From Carboxylicivirga mesophila (lineage in GTDB: Bacteria > Bacteroidota > Bacteroidia > Bacteroidales > Marinilabiliaceae): a stretch of DNA of 64,000 nucleotides. The stretch is from the NCBI RefSeq assembly GCF_018271975.1, contig NZ_JAGUCN010000011.1, positions 1 to 64,000 on the forward strand, read 5' to 3'. Below, piece after piece: positions 8,789 through 16,909 of the stretch. How positions within the stretch are numbered: position 1 is the first letter of the stretch; every line of letters starts with the position of its first letter. The translations under genes were made by a program, and so were the position numbers. The notes beneath the pieces are model-generated. The model was not told where the DNA came from and searched no databases. It worked only from the letters and a program-made list of their open reading frames with translations.

Positions 8789-10327
8789 ATGAGAAAACTA
8801 TTATTTATCAGTGCTATTTTAATGCTGGGCATAGCACTAAATGCGCAAAAAAACAAAAAGCCCAACATATTGGTAATATGGGGAGATGACATTGGCCAAT
8901 CCAACATCAGTGCTTACACAAACGGACTGGTAGGCTACCGAACTCCTAATATTGATCGTATTGCCGATGAAGGCATGATTTTCACTGACTATTACGGAGA
9001 ACAAAGCTGTACTGCCGGACGCTCCAGTTTTATAATGGGACAAAGTGTTTTCAGAACAGGCTTAAGTAAAGTTGGTTTACCAGGTGCCGAGCTGGGAATG
9101 CAAAAGGAAGATCCAACCATTGCTGGTTTATTAAAACCGCTTGGCTATGCCACGGGGCAGTTTGGTAAAAACCATTTGGGCGATAAAGATGAGCACCTCC
9201 CAACTCAGCATGGATTCGACGAGTTTTTAGGCAATCTCTACCACCTGAATGCCGAGGAAGAACCAGAATTACCTGATTATCCGCAAAACCCTGAATTCAG
9301 ACAAAAATTTGGACCTCGAGGTGTTATTAAGTCATCTGCCGACGGACCAATAAAAGACACAGGCCCCCTAACCAAGAAAAGAATGGAAACCATCGATGAT
9401 GAAACGGTAGCTGCAGCTGTTGATTTTATCAAGCGCATGGAAAAAGCGGGAACACCCTGGTTTGTATGGTGGAACGGTACACGCATGCACTTCCGCACCC
9501 ATGTTAAGGATGAACTTATGAATGATCCTAAATACAAAGGTTTGGATGAATATGCCATTGGCATGATTGAACATGATATGCATGTAGGCGAGTTATTGGC
9601 GGTGCTAGACGAGCTGGGTATTGCTGATGAAACATTAGTATTCTACAGTACCGATAACGGCCCTCACAAAAACTCATGGCCCGATGCAGCCGTAAGTCCG
9701 TTCCGCGGCGAGAAAAATACCAACTGGGAAGGCGGATGGCGTGTACCGGCAATGGTGCGTTGGCCAAAGAACATTGAAGCCGGTTCGGTTTCCAATGGCA
9801 TTATGCATCACATGGACTGGTTACCTACGTTTTTGGCTGTAGCTGGCAACGAAAATGTGAAAAGCGAATTACTAAAAGGTAAAAAAGTGGGTGACATGAC
9901 CTATAAGGTTCATTTAGATGGCTACAACTTTTTACCATACCTAACAGGCAAAGCTGAAAAAGGGCCGCGTGAAGAAATATTCTACTTCTCGGATGATGGC
10001 GACCTGACTGCATTGCGCTATAATGACTGGAAAATGGTATTTATGGAACAGCGCAAATATGGAACTCTTGCCGTTTGGGCCGAGCCATTTGTGGAATTAC
10101 GCGTACCCCTAATTTTTAACCTGAGGCGCGACCCATATGAGCAGGCTCCATTAACCTCAAACACTTATTACGACTGGTTATTGGATCATGCATTTATGCT
10201 TGTGCCGGCGCAAGCCTATGTGGGCAATTTCCTGGGCACGTTTAAAGACTACCCTCCACGTCAAAAAGCAGCCAGCTTCAGCTTAAGTGAGGTAATGGAA
10301 AAAATGGCTGCCCCAACTAATAATTAA
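8789..10327 (+). CDS. Arylsulfatase (formylglycine type), first copy
   Basis: 512 residues with a signal peptide (MRKLLFISAILMLGIALNAQ). The sulfatase signature CTAGR, whose Cys74 would be converted to formylglycine, is followed by SSFIMGQ. Metal ligands include D33 and D34 (WGDDIG), and the YSTDNGPHKN segment carries the C-terminal metal residues. GKNHLGDKDEHLPTQHGFDE is the conserved Lys/His region. It hydrolyses sulfate esters, likely from sulfated glycans or aryl substrates, in the periplasm. No sulfatase-maturing enzyme lies in the window. It is a close paralogue of the next gene and is separated from it by a strong hairpin. Confidence 0.93.
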   Translation: MRKLLFISAILMLGIALNAQKNKKPNILVIWGDDIGQSNISAYTNGLVGYRTPNIDRIADEGMIFTDYYGEQSCTAGRSSFIMGQSVFRTGLSKVGLPGAELGMQKEDPTIAGLLKPLGYATGQFGKNHLGDKDEHLPTQHGFDEFLGNLYHLNAEEEPELPDYPQNPEFRQKFGPRGVIKSSADGPIKDTGPLTKKRMETIDDETVAAAVDFIKRMEKAGTPWFVWWNGTRMHFRTHVKDELMNDPKYKGLDEYAIGMIEHDMHVGELLAVLDELGIADETLVFYSTDNGPHKNSWPDAAVSPFRGEKNTNWEGGWRVPAMVRWPKNIEAGSVSNGIMHHMDWLPTFLAVAGNENVKSELLKGKKVGDMTYKVHLDGYNFLPYLTGKAEKGPREEIFYFSDDGDLTALRYNDWKMVFMEQRKYGTLAVWAEPFVELRVPLIFNLRRDPYEQAPLTSNTYYDWLLDHAFMLVPAQAYVGNFLGTFKDYPPRQKAASFSLSEVMEKMAAPTNN

Positions 10328-10334
10328 CAACCTC

Positions 10335-10378
10335 AAGAACCAAAGAGAGTCTGCTGCTTCAACCTCTCTTTGGTTCTT
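10335..10378 (+). terminator. Strong hairpin between the two sulfatases
   Basis: A 15-bp perfect stem: AAGAACCAAAGAGAG at 10335-10349 pairs with CTCTCTTTGGTTCTT at 10364-10378, followed by TTA. It may terminate or attenuate the upstream sulfatase message, or stabilise its 3' end. Confidence 0.6.
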
Positions 10379-10402
10379 TACTAACAAATTAATATTAAGC
10401 CT

Positions 10403-11917
10403 ATGAGAAAATTACTATTACTGAGTACAATACTGATATTGGGCATCGCTTTAAACGCTCAAAAAAGTAAAAAACCCAATTTCCTCGTGATTTGGGGTGA
10501 TGATATAGGTTGGGCTAACATTAGCAAGTATAACCACGGCATGATGGGCTACAAAACACCCAACATCGACCGCATTGCTGATGAAGGTGCCATGTTTACT
10601 GATTGGTATGCTCAACAATCCTGTACTGCCGGACGCGCAGCTTTTGTATTAGGTCAACACCCCTTCAGAACCGGTTTGCTAACCATTGGCATGCCAGGCT
10701 CCAAGCAGGGTATTCAGGATAATCAGGCTACTATTGCTGAACTTTTAAAACCATTAGGATATACTTCAGGTCAGTTTGGCAAAAACCACCTGGGAGATCG
10801 CGACGAGCACCTGCCTACCAACCATGGATTTGATGAATTCTATGGTAACCTGTACCACTTGAATGCTGAAGAGGAACCCGAGACTTACTACTATCCAAAA
10901 GACAAGGAGTTTCATGAAAAGTATGGCCCGAGAGGCGTTATTCGTTCAACAGCCGACGGCCCCATTCAGGATACAGGCCCGATGACCCGTAAACGCATGG
11001 AAACAGCGGACGATGAATTTACTGATGCGGCCATTGCCTTTATTGAAAAAGCTCATCAGGAAGGTAAACCATTCTTTGTATGGTTAAGCGCCACTCGAAT
11101 GCATGTGTGGACCAGATTAAAAGAAGAAAGCATTGGTGTAACAGGCATTGGTTTGTACCCCGATGGCATGGTGGAGCACGATAAGCAAATAGGTCGTGTG
11201 CTAGACAAACTTGAGGAGCTGGGTATTTATGACAATACCATGATCATGTATTCAACCGATAACGGTGCTGAGAAATTTACCTGGCCCGATGGCGGAACCA
11301 CACCTTTTGCCGGAGAAAAAGGAACAACCTGGGAAGGTGGATTCAGAGTGCCATGTGCCATTAAATGGAAAGGGGTTATTGAACCCGGCACCATATCGAA
11401 TGACATTCATTCGCACGAAGACATGCTACCCACCATCCTGGCAGCAGCAGGAGTTACCGATATTAAATCGAAGCTATTAACAGGTTACAAAGCAGGTGAT
11501 AAAACATTTAAACTTCATTTAGATGGCTATAATCTATTACCATTGTGGAAGGGAGAAGTCGCTGAAAACCCGCGAAAGGAAATCTTCTACTTTGATGCCG
11601 GCGGTAACCTCAATGCCATCCGTTACAATAACTGGAAACTACACTTCACCATCATGGAGGGCTCAATAAATGAAGCCTACAGAAAAACACCATCGTGGCC
11701 ATTATGTATAAATCTTAGAGCTGATCCATTTGAAGTTTCATGGAAATCGGCCCTTTATACCAGGTGGTATGGCGATAATATGTGGCTGTTTGTTCCGGCC
11801 CAGGATGTTGTTGGCAACTTTTTAGCCACCTTCAAAGATTATCCTCCTGTTAGAGGTTCTTCTCTGGGTATTGATAAGGTTGTTCAGTCATTAACGGCGC
11901 ACCCTAATGCACAATAA
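10403..11917 (+). CDS. Arylsulfatase (formylglycine type), second copy
   Basis: 504 residues with a signal peptide (MRKLLLLSTILILGIALNAQ), CTAGR at Cys74 and metal residues D33/D34 (WGDDIG). GKNHLGDRDEHLPTNHGFDE and YSTDNGAEKFTW repeat the features of the first copy. The two are colinear along their whole length, which indicates a tandem duplication. They differ in substrate-pocket loops, such as HFRTHVKDE against HVWTRLKEE, and in the C-terminal fifth. They probably act on related sulfate esters with shifted specificity. The HAD lipoprotein follows on the same strand. Confidence 0.93.
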   Translation: MRKLLLLSTILILGIALNAQKSKKPNFLVIWGDDIGWANISKYNHGMMGYKTPNIDRIADEGAMFTDWYAQQSCTAGRAAFVLGQHPFRTGLLTIGMPGSKQGIQDNQATIAELLKPLGYTSGQFGKNHLGDRDEHLPTNHGFDEFYGNLYHLNAEEEPETYYYPKDKEFHEKYGPRGVIRSTADGPIQDTGPMTRKRMETADDEFTDAAIAFIEKAHQEGKPFFVWLSATRMHVWTRLKEESIGVTGIGLYPDGMVEHDKQIGRVLDKLEELGIYDNTMIMYSTDNGAEKFTWPDGGTTPFAGEKGTTWEGGFRVPCAIKWKGVIEPGTISNDIHSHEDMLPTILAAAGVTDIKSKLLTGYKAGDKTFKLHLDGYNLLPLWKGEVAENPRKEIFYFDAGGNLNAIRYNNWKLHFTIMEGSINEAYRKTPSWPLCINLRADPFEVSWKSALYTRWYGDNMWLFVPAQDVVGNFLATFKDYPPVRGSSLGIDKVVQSLTAHPNAQ

Positions 11918-11939
11918 GAGTAAATAAATATCAAATCAT

Positions 11940-11969
11940 ATACAGAGTGCAGTGCGCTGCACTCTGTAT
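11940..11969. repeat. Perfect hairpin before the HAD gene
   Basis: A 13-bp stem, ATACAGAGTGCAG, with a TGCG loop and its complement. No U run follows on either side, so it is less convincing as a terminator than as an RNA stabiliser or processing element. Confidence 0.5.
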
Positions 11970-11994
11970 CATCACTCCCTAAACATTAACCAGT

Positions 11995-12972
11995 ATGCGT
12001 ATTTCACTATTTTTATTCAGTCTTACACTCCTACTGGCCTGCAACAATCCGGCAAATCACAATTACAATACATCCAAAGCTCTGCCTTCCTGGAATAATA
12101 CACCGGTTAAAGAGCAGGTGCTTTCATTTGTAGAAAAAGTAACCGAACCATCATCAATTGATTACGTACCTGTTGAAGATCGTATCGCTGTATTTGATAA
12201 TGACGGTACCTTATGGAACGAAAAGCCATTGTACATCCCTTTAGAATATGAGATAAATAATATTCAAACAAAAGTTGCGGGCGACACCTCATTGCTATCC
12301 AACGAACTATACAAAGGTCTGGCCGAAGGTAACCTGGCCATTATGAAAGACTATAGCACCTTTGAGCTCATTACACAACTGTTTGCACTGCACGATGGGC
12401 AGGATGAAGTCAAATACAGGGAGTCTGTCCACCGTTTCCTATCTTATAATCATCATTCAAAATTCGAACGCCCCTTTAAAGAGATGGTTTTCAAGCCAAT
12501 GGTTGAACTGGTGCATTATCTGCAAAAACACCAATTTAAAGTATATATCGTTACCGGGGGTGAAATTACTTTTGTCAGAACAGTCTCCCAGGAAATCTAT
12601 AACATACCGGTTGAGAATGTGATAGGCAGTAGCGTAAAGCTCAATTACATCTCAGATGACCAGGGTGTGCGGCTTATCAGAACAGGCACCATTCAATCGG
12701 CCAATGACAAACAGGTGAAACCAAGTAATATTGAACTGCATATAGGCAAAAAGCCAATTTTTGCAGCAGGCAATAGCGACGGCGATTACGAGATGATGGA
12801 GTATACACTATCGGGCAATGGTCCTTCAATGGCTATATTAGTACATCATGATGACGCAGTTAGGGAATATAGCTACATGCACGGTACCGAAAAGGCTATT
12901 GAGGATGCCAATTCGAAGGGTTGGCAGGTAGTGAGCATGAAAAATGATTTTAAAGAGATTTTTCCCAATTAG
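11995..12972 (+). CDS. HAD-family phosphatase lipoprotein
   Basis: 325 residues. The lipobox LLLAC puts the lipidated cysteine at 16, so it is a membrane-anchored lipoprotein. HAD motif I is VFDNDGT with nucleophile D68 and general acid D70. Motif II is YIVTGG at about 185, and motif III/IV is AAGNSDGDYEM near 260. The cap and overall length resemble phosphoserine-phosphatase-like HAD enzymes that occur next to sulfatases or in polyphosphate and phosphate-ester metabolism. The substrate is unknown. It probably shares transcription with the sulfatases. Confidence 0.82.
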   Translation: MRISLFLFSLTLLLACNNPANHNYNTSKALPSWNNTPVKEQVLSFVEKVTEPSSIDYVPVEDRIAVFDNDGTLWNEKPLYIPLEYEINNIQTKVAGDTSLLSNELYKGLAEGNLAIMKDYSTFELITQLFALHDGQDEVKYRESVHRFLSYNHHSKFERPFKEMVFKPMVELVHYLQKHQFKVYIVTGGEITFVRTVSQEIYNIPVENVIGSSVKLNYISDDQGVRLIRTGTIQSANDKQVKPSNIELHIGKKPIFAAGNSDGDYEMMEYTLSGNGPSMAILVHHDDAVREYSYMHGTEKAIEDANSKGWQVVSMKNDFKEIFPN

Positions 12973-13071
12973 CCCTTGAGCTCGTCTGTTATTAATGATA
13001 ATAACTGAATCATCAACCCCTTAAGGGGTGATGTACATGACTACTTACGAGAATGTCCAAGGATGTAAGTT

Positions 13072-13178
13072 CACGCAAAGTGCGCTAAGATTTACGCCAG
13101 GCACGCTAATATGAATTGTTAATTTTTCAGTTCTTGGCGTCCCTGGCGCTTTTTATATTTTGCGCCCTTTGCGAGAAA
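13072..13178. repeat. Imperfect inverted repeat of about 40-bp arms
   Basis: The left arm begins CACGCAAAGTGCGCTAAG (13072) and continues ACGCCAGGCACGC to about 13109. The right arm from 13132 (CTTGGCGTCCCTGGCGC) ends TGCGCCCTTTGCGAGAAA. Reading the right arm in reverse complement gives TCGCAAAGGGCGCAAAAT followed by CGCCAGGGACGCCAAG, matching the left arm with small gaps. It looks like a stand-alone REP/MITE-like repeat. I cannot tell from one window how often it occurs. Confidence 0.6.
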
Positions 13179-13389
13179 TATCTTTGTTTATGAACACGCC
13201 TTTATTGATATATTGTCCTTTCAAATCATAGGATATTGCCGGTTAAGCCGGTTCTCCCACGCCCTATCCCGAAGAGGTTTAACAACAACCTTTGGGTAAA
13301 GCTCATGGAATCACGTGTCATATTCACGGCACATGAACACCGTATGGCGAACCTTAACCAAGGTTCAACAATCAAATGGCATAAATTAT

Positions 13390-13397
13390 TATTTTTG
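13390..13397 (+). promoter_or_regulatory. Candidate -7 element of recG (TATTTTTG)
   Basis: It matches TAnnTTTG and ends only five bases before the first ATG of recG. Transcription would start at or near that ATG, so either the message is almost leaderless or translation begins at the second ATG (13418). Confidence 0.35.
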
Positions 13398-13402
13398 CGT
13401 CT

Positions 13403-15502
13403 ATGTCTGATTTAGCGATGCAAAATATCAATTACCTGCCGGGCGTGGGCCCGAAGAAGGCCGAACTCTTAAAACAGGAGCTTAAGGTTGCATCCTATGA
13501 GGATTTGCTCTACTACTTCCCCTATAAGTATGTCGACCGCAGTAAGTTCTATGCCATTCGCGAGGTCAATACCAAGCTGCCATACATTCAGGTGAAGGGA
13601 CGCTTTACGTCGCTTAGTACTGTTGGAACAGGTCGCCAAAGTCGCATGACGGCGACATTTACAGATGGTACGGGTGTGCTAGAGCTCATCTGGTTTAAAG
13701 GGCATAAATACGTGAAGGAATCCATCAACTCAGAGGCCGAATACATTGTGTTTGGCAAACCTTCAGCGTTTAATGGCAGGATAAACATTGTTCATCCCGA
13801 GCTGGAAAAGGTGAATGAAGCGCAGGTAAAGATTTCATCGGCCCTGCAGGCTTTCTATAACACTACTGAAAAGATGAAGAAGGGCTTTCTGAATTCGAAA
13901 GCCATCAGTAAGCTGCAGCAGAATGTATTTTTATCGTTCCAGGGCAAAATATCGGAAACCTTACCAGCCAGCATTCTTGAGAAATATAAACTGCTGAATC
14001 TGCACGAATCACTTAAAGCCATTCATTTCCCGCCCAATCCGCAATTGCTGGAGAAAGCACAACTAAGGCTGAAGTTTGAGGAACTGTTTTACATACAGCT
14101 GAACATACTACGTCAGCGCAATCAGCGTACCAGTAATATCAAAGGCCATCTGTTTGGCACCGTTGGCCAGTACCTCAACGAGTTTTACGCGCAAAAAATA
14201 CCGTTTGAGCTCACCAATGCTCAAAAACGTGTTATCAAAGAAATCAGGCGCGATATGGGCTCTGGCAAACAGATGAACCGACTGTTGCAGGGCGATGTGG
14301 GCTCGGGTAAAACACTGGTAGCCCTGATGGTGATGCTGATAGCGCTTGACAACCGCTTCCAGACCTGCCTGATGGCCCCGACTGAAATACTGGCCACCCA
14401 GCATTTTGAAACCATCAGCCAGATGGTGGAAGGCCTTAATATAAAGGTGGCACTGCTCACCGGCTCCTCTAAAAAGAAGGAGCGCGAGCTGATTGATAAG
14501 GACCTGCAATCGGGCAAACTACAGATACTGATTGGCACACATGCCCTGCTCGAAGATAAGGTGGTGTTCAACAACCTGGGACTGGTAGTGGTGGATGAGC
14601 AACACCGCTTTGGTGTGGCACAGCGGGCCAGGCTATGGCGCAAAAACACACAACCGCCCCATGTGCTGGTGATGACCGCTACGCCCATTCCGCGTACGCT
14701 GGCTATGACCATCTACGGCGATTTGGAGGTGTCGGTAATAGATGAGCTGCCGCCGGGACGTAAACCCATTGAAACGGCCCACTATTTTCATAACCGCCGC
14801 AACAACCTTAATAAGTTTATCAAGGGCGAGCTGGATAAAGGCCGCCAGGTGTATGTGGTATATCCGCTGATTGAGGAGTCGGAAAAAATGGATTTTAAAA
14901 ACCTGGGCGAAGGCTATGAATACATGCAGCGCGTGTTTCCCGATTATAAGGTGAGCATGGTGCATGGCAAAATGCGACCGGCCGAAAAGGATGAGGCCAT
15001 GCAGGAATTTGCTTCTAACCGCTCACAGATACTGGTGTCGACCACCGTGATTGAAGTGGGTGTGAACGTGCCCAACGCCTCGGTAATGGTGATTGAAAGT
15101 GCCGAACGCTTTGGCCTGTCGCAGTTACACCAGCTGCGTGGGCGCGTAGGACGTGGTGCCGAGCAAAGCTTCTGCATACTGATGACCAGCTACAAACTAT
15201 CGGACGAAACGCGCAAGCGCATGGATATTATGACCCGCTCAACCGATGGTTTTGAAATTGCCGAGGCCGACCTTAAGTTGCGTGGCCCGGGCGATTTGGA
15301 AGGTACCCAGCAATCGGGACTGCCTTTTACACTGAAGATAGCCAACCTGGGCCGCGATGGCCAGATACTACAGTTTGCCCGCCAGGTGGCCGAAGCCATA
15401 TTAAACAACGACCCCCTGCTCGAAAAACAGGAAAACTACATCCTGAACAAACAACTCAAAAAGCTGGCCAGCGAAAAAATGAACTGGAGCATGATTAGTT
15501 GA
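13403..15502 (+). CDS. recG: ATP-dependent DNA helicase RecG
   Basis: 699 residues, the normal length. RecG remodels stalled replication forks and branch-migrates Holliday junctions. The N-terminal wedge/OB region (about 1-250) includes the helix-hairpin-like start YLPGVGPKKAELLKQ. Walker A is GDVGSGKT (297-304), followed by MAPTEILATQHF, Walker B VVVDEQHRFG (DEQH 398-401) and MTATPIPRT. The helicase C lobe has VSTTVIEVGVNVPNAS, ESAERFGLSQLHQLRGRVGR and the RecG-specific LRGPGDLEGTQQSG. The start could also be ATG 13418 (MQNINYLPG). It is a single gene bordering the accessory island. Confidence 0.96.
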   Translation: MSDLAMQNINYLPGVGPKKAELLKQELKVASYEDLLYYFPYKYVDRSKFYAIREVNTKLPYIQVKGRFTSLSTVGTGRQSRMTATFTDGTGVLELIWFKGHKYVKESINSEAEYIVFGKPSAFNGRINIVHPELEKVNEAQVKISSALQAFYNTTEKMKKGFLNSKAISKLQQNVFLSFQGKISETLPASILEKYKLLNLHESLKAIHFPPNPQLLEKAQLRLKFEELFYIQLNILRQRNQRTSNIKGHLFGTVGQYLNEFYAQKIPFELTNAQKRVIKEIRRDMGSGKQMNRLLQGDVGSGKTLVALMVMLIALDNRFQTCLMAPTEILATQHFETISQMVEGLNIKVALLTGSSKKKERELIDKDLQSGKLQILIGTHALLEDKVVFNNLGLVVVDEQHRFGVAQRARLWRKNTQPPHVLVMTATPIPRTLAMTIYGDLEVSVIDELPPGRKPIETAHYFHNRRNNLNKFIKGELDKGRQVYVVYPLIEESEKMDFKNLGEGYEYMQRVFPDYKVSMVHGKMRPAEKDEAMQEFASNRSQILVSTTVIEVGVNVPNASVMVIESAERFGLSQLHQLRGRVGRGAEQSFCILMTSYKLSDETRKRMDIMTRSTDGFEIAEADLKLRGPGDLEGTQQSGLPFTLKIANLGRDGQILQFARQVAEAILNNDPLLEKQENYILNKQLKKLASEKMNWSMIS

Positions 15503-15613
15503 TTGCTTATTCAGTTTGCGGTCAGTGGTCAGTAGTTAGTCCGAAGACCGCAGCCGGAAGTCCGTAGCCAGTGCATGGTGCTTAGTGCGTGGTGCGCATA
15601 AAAGATTGCAGCT

Positions 15614-15835
15614 TTGTTAGTACGCCTGGCATCCTCAATTATCAGCACCAACGATAACTCCGCCACCAAAGCCTCACAAATTATCAGCAATAAAAACAAA
15701 GAGCTGATAGTGATGGTGCCTGCATTGGCCCCCGGCGACTATGAGTTGCAGGAGGTGACGCAAGGCACCAATGGTTCGATACTGCTGAAAGAGCCCAGAA
15801 CAGAGCAGCTGGATAGCATATTGAGCGTCCAATAA
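15614..15835 (+). pseudogene. DUF4469-like C-terminal remnant
   Basis: The reading frame encodes about 70 residues. LAPGDYELQEVTQ, LLKEPRTEQLDSILSV and ASQIISNKNKELIVMVPA resemble the C-terminal Ig-like DUF4469 domain found after an HU-like DNA-binding domain in Bacteroidota proteins. The HU half is absent: upstream lie about 110 bases of low-complexity sequence with GTCAGTGGTCAGTAGTTAG and AGTCCGAAG. I read this as the tail of a larger gene cut off at its 5' side rather than as a complete small gene. The family link is from memory of the domain. Confidence 0.5.
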
Positions 15836-15847
15836 AATGGTTTTACT

Positions 15848-15979
15848 CCACAGACTTTTCTGTGCGGAGCCACAGAGTTTTCTGTGCGGGGCCACAGACT
15901 TTTCTGTGCGAGGCCACAGACTTTTCTGTGCGAGGCCACAGATTTTTCTGCGCGAGGCCACAAATTTTTCACTGAGCAT
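15848..15979. repeat. 22-bp tandem repeat, each unit a hairpin
   Basis: Six head-to-tail units of exactly 22 bp start at 15848, 15870, 15892, 15914, 15936 and 15958. The core CACAGACTTTTCTGTG is a 6-bp stem with a 4-base loop, followed by a GCGAGGC-like spacer. Units 3 and 4 are identical, while units 5 and 6 decay. Because 22 is not a multiple of 3, the array does not encode a peptide repeat. It lies immediately after the DUF4469 remnant. Confidence 0.85.
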
Positions 15980-16009
15980 TATGAAAACTAAAGCAGTATG
16001 CTGGTTTAA

Positions 16010-16054
16010 GCCCGGGAGGTGCAATAGGTTGACTGCCGACCCTCCCGGCTTTTT
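16010..16054 (+). terminator. Terminator-like hairpin
   Basis: CCGGGAGG (16012-16019) pairs with CCTCCCGG (16041-16048), followed by CTTTTTC. No intact gene precedes it, so it is probably left over from the degraded segment. Confidence 0.5.
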
Positions 16055-16327
16055 CATGTATTGACAGTAACTGCAACTGGCGGTATCAAATACATTACTA
16101 ATCCGATGAACAAACTACTTACTTAACCATAATAATTCAAGAATAATTCCATATAGGAATGGACAATTGCATTTTTTGGGAAGCTTACATTTTGTCTTGT
16201 TATTTACCTATATTAGCATGATAAGTAGACAAAACACCTGAGCACAATAAAATGTATATGGACAAATTTATATACTATGGTGTTGTGTGCAAGTTAAACC
16301 AAGCGCTCCGTAAAAATTTATACAAGT
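16055..16327. other. Non-coding lead-in to the cassette-like array
   Basis: AT-rich, with no gene. Near its 3' end, 16271-16290 reads TATACTATGGTGTTGTGTGC, which is complementary in style to the left arm of the next attC-like site (GCACACAACA..CC). This suggests the right half of a first site whose left half I cannot identify. Confidence 0.45.
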
Positions 16328-16702
16328 ATGCAAAAAAATAAAAAACACTACTTAATTGCGTCTAATGTAATTGGACTATTTATTGTTTTGGCAATCTTGT
16401 ATTTTGACAATAAACAATCGCAGAAAGTTGAAATAATTAATAAAGGACTTAAGAGTAGACAAATATCAGGTATCATCTCACATGCATCTCAGAATAGAGG
16501 ACTGACTACGCTTAAATTAAAGAATGACGAGATATTATACTTCTCCACAACGAGAAACTATAACCTGAATCCAAAAAATCTTGACGAATTTGTAATCAAT
16601 GGGGATTCAATATTTAAGGAAAAGAATACGATGAAAATAAGAATATTTAGAGGTAAGAGAGTTTATGATTTTGAACTTGAGAAATCTTTAAATAATAAAT
16701 AA
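16328..16702 (+). CDS. Small membrane-anchored hypothetical protein (cassette 1)
   Basis: 124 residues. One N-terminal membrane segment (YLIASNVIGLFIVLAILYF, about 9-27) is followed by a basic soluble domain with beta-strand character (SGIISHASQNRGLTTLKLKN, RIFRGKRVYDFELEK). I do not recognise the family. The gene is AT-rich and lies between a right half-site and the full attC-like site B, whose left arm starts 5-10 bases after the stop codon. That is the arrangement of a gene cassette. The product probably faces the periplasm. Confidence 0.6.
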   Translation: MQKNKKHYLIASNVIGLFIVLAILYFDNKQSQKVEIINKGLKSRQISGIISHASQNRGLTTLKLKNDEILYFSTTRNYNLNPKNLDEFVINGDSIFKEKNTMKIRIFRGKRVYDFELEKSLNNK

Positions 16703-16706
16703 AAAC

Positions 16707-16902
16707 CAGCACACAACAAACCGTAATAGAGCATAAAGGGTGCAGCGCATCTTGGTCGGTCCGTAGCTTCGGCAAACATCGCCAAATCGATTTGGCATTA
16801 AAAATGAAAAGTTAAAAACAAATACAACGCTTTGGCTCCTCTCAATTTGGGAAGTTAAGAAGGTTAAATTCCTTTACGCTCCATACGGCAGGCCGTTGGG
16901 GT
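16707..16902. repeat. attC-like site B
   Basis: The left arm, CACACAACAAACCGTAATAG then AGCATAAAGGG (16709-16740), pairs with the right arm CCTTTACGCTCCATACGG then CAGGCCGTTGGGG (16871-16901). The paired cores are CCGTAATAGAGCATAAAGG and the complement of CCTTTACGCTCCATACGG, with an unpaired A, as with the extrahelical bases of integron attC sites. The outer ends are CAAC and GTTG. A perfect central palindrome GCCAAATCGATTTGGC lies at 16781-16796. It follows one small gene and its right end is 8 to 14 bases from the next start codon. Confidence 0.7.
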
Positions 16903-16909
16903 TAATTTG

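Larger units (their letters stand above)
12973..13402. other. Intergenic region upstream of recG
   Basis: No gene is seen in these 430 bases. They contain the long imperfect inverted repeat reported separately at 13072-13178 and, next to recG, a TATTTTTG element. Confidence 0.5.

Noticed and set aside
15848-15979. A CRISPR array in the 22-bp repeats
   Set aside because: The units are directly adjacent with no unique spacers and no cas genes are nearby.
15837-16064. Open frames across the 22-bp repeat on both strands
   Set aside because: They are produced by the repeat; the unit length is not a multiple of three and no domain is present.
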